From: Extensimonas soli
GTDB lineage: Bacteria > Pseudomonadota > Gammaproteobacteria > Burkholderiales > Burkholderiaceae_C
Direction: 5' to 3'
Assembly (NCBI RefSeq): GCF_029211265.1
Contig: NZ_JARGEL010000013.1
Coordinates: 1-64,000 of the forward strand
DNA length: 64,000 bases
Shown here: one piece after another, positions 56,532-64,000 of the stretch
Position numbering within the stretch: position 1 is the stretch's first letter
Layout: each line of letters starts with the position of its first letter
Made by a program: the position numbers and the translations under genes
Notes under the pieces: model-generated
Told to the model about the DNA's origin: nothing
Databases searched by the model: none
What the model saw: only the letters and a program-made list of their open reading frames with translations

Positions 56532-57761
56532 ATGACGCAAGCAAACCATTCCTCCTTCGCGGGCAGCTTGCCCATGCTCCAGGTGCTCGCCTGCGGTGCG
56601 GCCATCGTCACTCTGTCCATGGGCATACGCCACGGCTTCGGGCTGTGGCTGCAGCCGATCACGCAGGACCTGGGCTGGACGCGCCAGAGCTTTGCGCTCG
56701 CGATCGCGATCCAGAACCTGGCCTGGGGCCTGCTGGGCGTGCTCGCGGGCATGCTGGCCGACCGCTTCGGCGCCTTTCGCGTGCTCGTCGGCGGGGCGCT
56801 GCTGTACGCGCTCGGGCTCGCGGGCATGGCCTGGGCGCGCACGCCGGCACTGTTTGCCCTGAGCGCGGGCGTGCTCATCGGCGCTGCGCAGGCGGGCACC
56901 ACGTATGCCGTGGTCTATGGCGTGCTGGGGCGGCAGATTGCGCCGCATAAGCGCTCCTGGGCCATGGGCGTGACGGCGGCGGCGGGTTCGTTCGGGCAGT
57001 TTCTCATGGTGCCGGTGGAAGGCGGCTTGCTTTTGCACTTGGGTTGGCAGCAGGCGCTGCTCGCCCTGGGCCTGCTGGCGCTCTTGATCGTGCCGCTGGC
57101 CTGGGGCTTGCGCGAGCCGGGGTTTCAGAGCGCCGCGCACGCGCCACGCGCGCAAAGCGCGGGGCAGGCGCTGCGCGAGGCGCTGGCCTACCCAAGCTAC
57201 CTGTTGCTGATGGCCGGGTACTTCGTGTGCGGCTTCCAGGTGGTGTTCATCGGCGTGCACATGCCCAGCTACCTCAAGGACCATGGCTTGTCGCCGCAGG
57301 TGGGCAGCCAGGCGCTCGCGCTGATCGGCCTGTTCAACGTGCTGGGCAGTTATGCGGCCGGCGTGCTGGGGCAGCGCATGCCCAAGCGCTTCATCCTGGC
57401 GGCCATTTACTTGGCCCGCGCCGTGGCGATCGGCGTGTTCCTGCTGCTGCCGCTGAGTCCGCTTTCGGTGTATGTGTTTTCTGCCGTGATCGGGCTGCTG
57501 TGGCTTTCCACCGTGCCGCTGACCAACGCCACGGTGGCGCAGATTTTTGGCGTGCAGCATCTTTCGATGCTCGGCGGGCTGGTGTTTTTCAGCCACCAGA
57601 TCGGCAGCTTTTTCGGTGTCTGGCTCGGCGGCTATTTGTACGACCGCACCGGCAGCTACGACCTGGTGTGGGTCATTGCGATCGCGCTGGGCGTGTTTGC
57701 GGGCCTGGTCAACCTCCCTGTCAGAGAAGCGCCGTACCGCAGGGCGGTCCAGCCGGTTTGA
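56532..57761 (+). CDS. MFS transporter (monocarboxylate/oxalate-antiporter type)
   Basis: A 409-residue major facilitator with about twelve membrane helices. The motif A-like LGVLAGMLADRFGAFRVL follows helix 2. YAVVYGVLGRQIAPHKRSWAMGVTAAAGSFGQFL and SYLKDHGLSPQVGSQALALIGLFNVLGSYAAG are typical of the MCT/OFA branch, whose members carry lactate, pyruvate or oxalate. The substrate is not assignable. The ATG at 56532 has AAGG ten bases upstream; a GTG at 56511 is also in frame. Confidence 0.9.
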   Translation: MTQANHSSFAGSLPMLQVLACGAAIVTLSMGIRHGFGLWLQPITQDLGWTRQSFALAIAIQNLAWGLLGVLAGMLADRFGAFRVLVGGALLYALGLAGMAWARTPALFALSAGVLIGAAQAGTTYAVVYGVLGRQIAPHKRSWAMGVTAAAGSFGQFLMVPVEGGLLLHLGWQQALLALGLLALLIVPLAWGLREPGFQSAAHAPRAQSAGQALREALAYPSYLLLMAGYFVCGFQVVFIGVHMPSYLKDHGLSPQVGSQALALIGLFNVLGSYAAGVLGQRMPKRFILAAIYLARAVAIGVFLLLPLSPLSVYVFSAVIGLLWLSTVPLTNATVAQIFGVQHLSMLGGLVFFSHQIGSFFGVWLGGYLYDRTGSYDLVWVIAIALGVFAGLVNLPVREAPYRRAVQPV

Positions 57762-57776
57762 GGGGGAAGCGCGGCC

Positions 57777-57956
57777 ATGAACGCGGCAAGGTCACAGCGC
57801 GACGACGTGGAAAACCGGCGGCGCTTTTGCCGGTGTTCCCGGTGGCGCTGGCTGGTTTGGGGCCTTGTGTGCCTGGCGTTGCTCGCGGCGTTTGCCGGGT
57901 ACACCGACCCCGACTTCATGCTGCTGCTCGCGAACCAGTTGTGGGGGTGTTTCTGA
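57777..57956 (+). CDS. 59-residue single-span membrane protein
   Basis: An ATG-to-TGA frame of 60 codons, 15 bp after the MFS gene. The product begins MNAARSQRDDVENRRRFCRC, continues SRWRWLVWGLVCLALLAAFA and ends GYTDPDFMLLLANQLWGCF. It has a basic N-terminus, one hydrophobic helix and an acidic, Cys-ending tail. GGGGAAG lies about nine bases before the ATG. I recall similar short proteins ending in LANQLW-CF in related genomes, which supports it being real, but this needs a search. The function is unknown. Confidence 0.7.
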   Translation: MNAARSQRDDVENRRRFCRCSRWRWLVWGLVCLALLAAFAGYTDPDFMLLLANQLWGCF

Positions 57957-57964
57957 GGTGTTGG

Positions 57965-58013
57965 GGTCATTTTGACCTCAAGCCAAGACGGGATCACCGC
58001 AAGCAGCTCATCT
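57965..58013 (-). repeat. Dispersed AGCTGCTTG-type repeat, copy 6
   Basis: On the minus strand GAGCTGCTTGCGGTGATCCC, then GGCTTGAGGTCAAAATGACC. It matches the AGCTGCTTGCG, TGAT, GCTTGAGG and CAAAATGAC blocks of the family. It fills the gap between the 59-residue gene and the methyltransferase gene. Confidence 0.6.
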
Positions 58014-58024
58014 TTCAGGAGTAA

Positions 58025-58576
58025 TTGCAGGTGCATGGTACGCAACTTCCGTCGGAGTGGGTACGCCGTTGGACGCATCTGGTGCCGCCCGGCAGCACGG
58101 TGCTCGACGTGGCGTGCGGCGCGGGGCGGCATGTGCGCTGGCTGCGCGCCCAGGGGTACGCGGTGGTCGGCGTGGATGCGTCGCCGCAGGCCCTGTCTGC
58201 CTGCGCGGGACTGGGCGAATTGGTGTGCGCCGACCTCGAAAACGGCCCCTGGCCTTTTGCCGGGCGCAGTTTCGGTGCGGTGCTCGTCACGAATTATCTG
58301 TGGCGGCCTTTGTTTCCTACCCTCGTGCAAAGCCTGGCGCCCGGCGGGGTGTTGATTTACGAAACCTTTGCGCAAGGCAATGAAACCGTGGGGCGCCCAG
58401 CGCGGCCGGAGTTTTTATTGCAGCCGGGCGAATTGCTGCAAGTCTGTGCGGGTTTGCATATCGTTGCGTATGAGGATGGTTTTTTGTCGCAACCGGATCG
58501 CTTCGTGCAACGCATTGCCGCCGTGCGGGAGATAGATGTGGGTAACGCGCCTTTGCGCTATTTGTTGCAATCTTGA
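58025..58576 (+). CDS. Class I SAM-dependent methyltransferase (TehB-like)
   Basis: A 183-residue small methyltransferase. Motif I is STVLDVACGAGRHVRWLRAQGYAVVGVDASPQAL, followed by VCADLENGPWPFAGRSFGAVLVTNYLWRPLFPTLVQSLAPGGVLIYETF. It lacks an obvious target-recognition domain, similar to tellurite-resistance TehB and related proteins of unknown substrate. The start is a TTG at 58025 with AGGAG just upstream; a GTG at 58031 in frame is an alternative with better spacing. Confidence 0.85.
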   Translation: MQVHGTQLPSEWVRRWTHLVPPGSTVLDVACGAGRHVRWLRAQGYAVVGVDASPQALSACAGLGELVCADLENGPWPFAGRSFGAVLVTNYLWRPLFPTLVQSLAPGGVLIYETFAQGNETVGRPARPEFLLQPGELLQVCAGLHIVAYEDGFLSQPDRFVQRIAAVREIDVGNAPLRYLLQS

Positions 58577-58738
58577 CGCATGCTTTGCCGCGCCCACGCC
58601 ATGGCACGGCTTCTGGCTTGAAAACCGCGGCGATTCATTCGAAAGGCAAAGTCTGGCAAGACCTGCAGACACCGGAGATAATCCCGGCTTCTCTCTGCAG
58701 AGAAGGGGGAATTTTCGGTCATGCGCAAAATCTGTGTT

Positions 58739-58744
58739 TATAAT
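58739..58744 (+). promoter_or_regulatory. Candidate -10 box of the H-NS-type gene
   Basis: A perfect TATAAT lies 35 bp before the ATG at 58780, in A+T-richer DNA. The -35 position has only a weak match. Fifty bases upstream is the perfect palindrome TCTCTGCAGAGA (within 58690-58705), which could be an operator. Confidence 0.5.
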
Positions 58745-58779
58745 GACCGCTCCTTCCACATTTCTCTTCATTCGATACC

Positions 58780-59079
58780 ATGATCAGCTACAAAGAACTT
58801 TTGAAGCAACGCGAAGCCCTGGAGCAGCAAATCAACGAAGCGCGGCAGCGTGAAGTGGCGGATGCCCTGGCGCAGGCGCGGTCTTTGGTGGCCGAATTCG
58901 GTTTGACGGTGCAGGAAGTCTTCCCCTCCGGGCGTGCTTCCACGCGTGGCCGCGGTGCCGTGGCGGGTTCCAAGGTGCCGCCCAAATACCGTGATCCCGC
59001 CACGGGCAAAACCTGGACAGGGCGTGGCAAGCCGCCAAACTGGATGCCCAAAGAAAACCGCGAGCAGTTTCTGATCTAA
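58780..59079 (+). CDS. H-NS family nucleoid protein
   Basis: A 99-residue H-NS-like DNA-binding protein. The N-terminal oligomerisation helix is LLKQREALEQQINEARQREVADALAQARSLVAEF. The C-terminal DNA-binding part is PPKYRDPATGKTWTGRGKPPNWM, with the conserved TWTGRGxxPxW hook. The linker SGRASTRGRGAVAGSK is basic. It is of the Burkholderiales H-NS/BV3F type that silences A+T-rich foreign DNA. It has its own promoter-like -10 and a strong terminator. Confidence 0.94.
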   Translation: MISYKELLKQREALEQQINEARQREVADALAQARSLVAEFGLTVQEVFPSGRASTRGRGAVAGSKVPPKYRDPATGKTWTGRGKPPNWMPKENREQFLI

Positions 59080-59116
59080 ATCCTTGAATCCGTTGTGATT
59101 TTGGTTCCGCAGTAAA

Positions 59117-59146
59117 AGCCAGGCGCATCCATGCGTCTGGCTTTTT
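59117..59146 (+). terminator. Intrinsic terminator after the H-NS-type gene
   Basis: AGCCAGGCGCA (59117-59127) and TGCGTCTGGCT (59132-59142) form an 11-bp stem with one wobble around TCCA, followed by four further T residues. It lies 38 bp after the stop codon. Confidence 0.88.
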
Positions 59147-59214
59147 GTCTGCATGGGGTTGCGCGCGCGGGCGGTGCGTTCATTGTGTTTGCGTGGATTC
59201 TCGCTGTTTTTGCC

Positions 59215-59396
59215 TTTAACCCAGATTGTTCATTAGGACGTGGGACGATGGCGAGGCGGCTGGCGTGGCAGTTTGGTCGCGGGTGAGAAGTCCATGGCCG
59301 GTGCCATGGACGCCGAAGCCGCGGCCAAAATGACCGGCAGACGTCCGCCAACGCCCGCGTAGGTGCGAAGCACCGCCTAATTGGCAATCTGGGTTT
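59215..59396. mobile_element. Miniature inverted-repeat element A upstream of acnA
   Basis: The left end TTTAACCCAGATTGTTCATT and the inverted right end (TTAAACCCAGATTGCCAATT at 59396-59377) are near-matches. It contains the perfect 9-bp stem GTCCATGGC/GCCATGGAC around CGGT. Its first 68 bases recur as 59394-59461. It has no gene and abuts element B through the palindrome CTGGGTTTAACCCAG. Confidence 0.65.
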
Positions 59397-59639
59397 AACC
59401 CAGATTTTTCATTAGAGCGCGGGATGATGGCGAGGCGGGTGGCGCGGCAGTTTGGTCGCGGCAAGGAAACCCGTCATTGCGAGCCCCGCAGGGGCGCGGC
59501 AATCCAGCCCCGGCCTTGCAAGGGACGCAGGCGCTGCATCGAAGGCCGCATGGATTGCCGCGGGCCTGACGGCCCTCGCAATGACGGGGCATACATCGCG
59601 CATACCGGGCATTCCGCCCAATGAACAATTTGGGTTTAA
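59394..59639. mobile_element. Miniature inverted-repeat element B upstream of acnA
   Basis: It begins TTTAACCCAGATTTTTCATT and ends with the inverted CCAATGAACAATTTGGGTTT (59619-59638). Its first 68 bases are a near-copy of 59215-59282 including GATGGCGAGGCGG and CAGTTTGGTCGCGG. A second palindromic element lies inside it at 59470-59588. No gene is recognised in 59080-59803. Confidence 0.65.
59470..59588. repeat. Nested CGTCATTGCGAG palindrome
   Basis: Perfect 14-base inverted ends CCCGTCATTGCGAG and CTCGCAATGACGGG enclose about 90 bp, with further complementary blocks GCGGCAATCCA and TGGATTGCCGC just inside. From memory this CGTCATTGCGAG type of dispersed repeat recurs in unrelated bacteria; I could not check. 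Confidence 0.75.
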
Positions 59640-59803
59640 TGCGGCAGGACCCACCGGCGCGTGCGTGACAAAATCAGCCCGCCGGCGTTGCCGCGATACC
59701 CCATGCCCGAGTCGGGGTTGGTGTTTTGTGGGCTCTTGCGCTTGCGCGCAATGCCGGTTTGCCAAAATAGCGCGATTCATGGACTTCGGCGGGAGAATGG
59801 GTG

Positions 59804-62617
<2,814 letters not shown>

Positions 62618-62695
62618 GCAGCGGAGAGGCAACGCCGCAGACGCTGCCTTTGCGGGGCAGCGCACCTCAGAAAAAGACCGTGAACAGGTTTTAGC

Positions 62696-63934
62696 ATGCA
62701 AAAACAATTGTTGATCGCGGGCGGCGGCATCGGCGGCCTGGCGGGCGCGCTCGCCGCGGCGCGTGCGGGCTGGCAGGTGCGCCTCTATGAGCGCGCCGCG
62801 GCCTTCAGCGAGGTCGGCGCGGGCGTGCAGCTCGGCCCGAACGTGGTGCGCATCCTGCACGACTGGGGGCTTGCGCAGGCGCTGCAGGCCGTGGCGGCGC
62901 TGCCGCAGCGCATCCAGGTGCGCTGCGCGCTCTCGGGGCGCGAACTCGCAGTGCTGCCGCTCGGCGCCACCATGCAGCAGCGCTACGGCGCGCCGTATGT
63001 GACCATCCACCGCGCCGATCTGCACGGCCTGTTGCTCGGCGCGGCGCGCGCGCATTCAGGCGTCGATTTGCACCTGGGCCAGAGCCTGGAGCGTTTCAGC
63101 GACGACGGCAGCGCCGTCACCGCCACCGTCACCGGGTGCGGCAGCGCCGGCAAGCCGATCGAAGGCGACGCGCTGCTCGGCGCCGACGGCCTGTGGAGCC
63201 GCACGCGCGCGCAGCTGCTCGGCGACGTGCCGCCGCGCGTCTCGGGCCACCTCGCGTACCGCGCGCTCGTGCCGCGCGAGGCGCTGGCGGACTTGCCGGG
63301 CCTTGCAGGGCGCGACTATGTCAACCAAGTCACGCTCTGGCTCGGCCCGCGCCTACACGCGGTGCACTACCCGGTGCGCCGCGGCGAGCTGCACAACCTC
63401 GTGGTGCTCGTCGAGGGGCCGGCGCCGCAAGACCTCGAATCCTGGGATCACGCGGCGAATGCCGCAGGCCTCGTCGCCGCGCTGCACGGCTGCTGCAGCG
63501 CGCTGCAGCATGTCGTGCACGGCGTGGCCGCGGCGGGTTGCGGCTGGCGCTTGTGGCCGCTGTGCGACCGTCCGCCGCTGCGCGGGCCGCAGGAGATGGC
63601 GCGCGGGCTGGTCGCGCTGCTGGGCGACGCGGCCCATCCCATGCGCCCCTATCTCGCGCAAGGCGCGGGCATGGCCATCGAGGACGCGGCCGAACTCGAG
63701 CGCGCACTGGCCATGGACGCGCTGGAAGTGCCCTTGCGCCTGCGCCGCTACGCGCTCAACCGCTGGCAGCGCGCAGCGCGCGTACAGGAGCGCGCGGTGC
63801 GCAACGGCCAGATCTTCCACGCGCGCGGGCCCGTGCGCTGGGCGCGCGACGGGGCGCTGCGTTGGCTGGGCGCGCAATTGCTCGACCAGCCCTGGCTGTA
63901 CGGGGGTGGCGTGGGTGCGTTGCGCGGCGCGTGA
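62696..63934 (+). CDS. FAD-dependent monooxygenase (salicylate-hydroxylase type)
   Basis: A 412-residue group A flavoprotein hydroxylase. It has the N-terminal IAGGGIGGLAGALAAARAGWQVRLYERA, the DG motif LLGADGLWSRTRAQLLGD, and the FAD-binding GDAAHPMRPYLAQGAGMAIEDAAELERAL. Relatives hydroxylate salicylate, 3-hydroxybenzoate or similar aromatics, or ubiquinone precursors. The substrate is open, and no ring-cleavage gene is beside it in the window. It starts 78 bp after acnA; 63935-64000 holds only intergenic sequence. Confidence 0.9.
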   Translation: MQKQLLIAGGGIGGLAGALAAARAGWQVRLYERAAAFSEVGAGVQLGPNVVRILHDWGLAQALQAVAALPQRIQVRCALSGRELAVLPLGATMQQRYGAPYVTIHRADLHGLLLGAARAHSGVDLHLGQSLERFSDDGSAVTATVTGCGSAGKPIEGDALLGADGLWSRTRAQLLGDVPPRVSGHLAYRALVPREALADLPGLAGRDYVNQVTLWLGPRLHAVHYPVRRGELHNLVVLVEGPAPQDLESWDHAANAAGLVAALHGCCSALQHVVHGVAAAGCGWRLWPLCDRPPLRGPQEMARGLVALLGDAAHPMRPYLAQGAGMAIEDAAELERALAMDALEVPLRLRRYALNRWQRAARVQERAVRNGQIFHARGPVRWARDGALRWLGAQLLDQPWLYGGGVGALRGA

Positions 63935-64000
63935 GTTTTCGGGGTTTCGCGCCGCTGCGGGGCAGCGTTTCATCCCCCGTTCAGCACAGTCATGGGTGCC

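Noticed and set aside
58690-58705. Intrinsic terminator after the methyltransferase gene
   Set aside because: The TCTCTGCAGAGA palindrome is short and followed by G-rich sequence, not T residues. It is better seen as a possible operator.

Overview
The window is high-GC DNA, densely packed with genes, that reads as a betaproteobacterial chromosome. It is most likely from the order Burkholderiales, family Comamonadaceae (the Acidovorax/Alicycliphilus neighbourhood). The basis is gene order and family type: a str operon rpsL-rpsG-fusA-tuf, a ferrooxidans-type gshA near gshB, the run maf/yceD/rpmF/plsX/fabHDG/acpP/fabF/rpoE/rseA, and a dispersed short repeat (AGCTGCTTGCGCTTGAT type) that I associate with this family. 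The organism is inferred; no rRNA is present.

Layout. 1-4054 (minus) is the str operon, with a sigma70-type promoter before rpsL and four exact-period 55-bp hairpin repeats between fusA and tuf. 4403-10615 holds a hot-dog dehydratase, proC, ubiA and a polyphosphate/stress group (CYTH-CHAD protein, Dps, PPK2). 10660-12185 is an intact IS1182-type insertion sequence flanked by CTAG, beside a BrnT/BrnA toxin-antitoxin pair. 13006-18687 contains gshA, kup, benE and gshB. 18731-21021 (minus) has a crotonase, a tetrapyrrole-methylase-fold protein and maf. 21049-29592 (plus) is the long fatty-acid/envelope cluster from yceD to rseA. It ends in two back-to-back CTAG-flanked miniature elements plus about 400 bp of further repeat-like DNA instead of the expected rseB/mucD.

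30336-34798 (minus) encodes panE, a split YeeE/YedE transporter, dusA, an SPFH protein and NfeD. 34975-37344 is a large PLP amino-acid decarboxylase. 37348-42147 (minus) is an ankyrin protein, TatD, a PilZ protein, holB, tmk and mltG. 42196-50690 holds ygfZ, a thioesterase-GNAT fusion and what looks like an uncharacterised CoA-dependent catabolic cluster (esterase, exported hydratase-like protein, Fe-ADH, MaoC protein, CoA ligase, small unknown protein, 3-hydroxyacyl-CoA dehydrogenase). 50945-53353 has a CsgG-like lipoprotein, a vapC remnant, a MerR regulator and rlmE. 53399-59079 (plus) runs yhbY, a glycosyltransferase-like gene, coaBC, dut, an MFS transporter, a 59-residue membrane protein, a methyltransferase and an H-NS-type protein. 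59215-59639 is a nested miniature-element array. acnA and an FAD monooxygenase finish the window.

Most genes are housekeeping. The unusual content is repetitive: the fusA-tuf hairpins, the CTAG-bounded elements that share end sequence with the resident IS, and seven copies of a short dispersed repeat. Two of those copies lie in frame inside ygfZ and acnA, and three others carry the stop codons of neighbouring genes.
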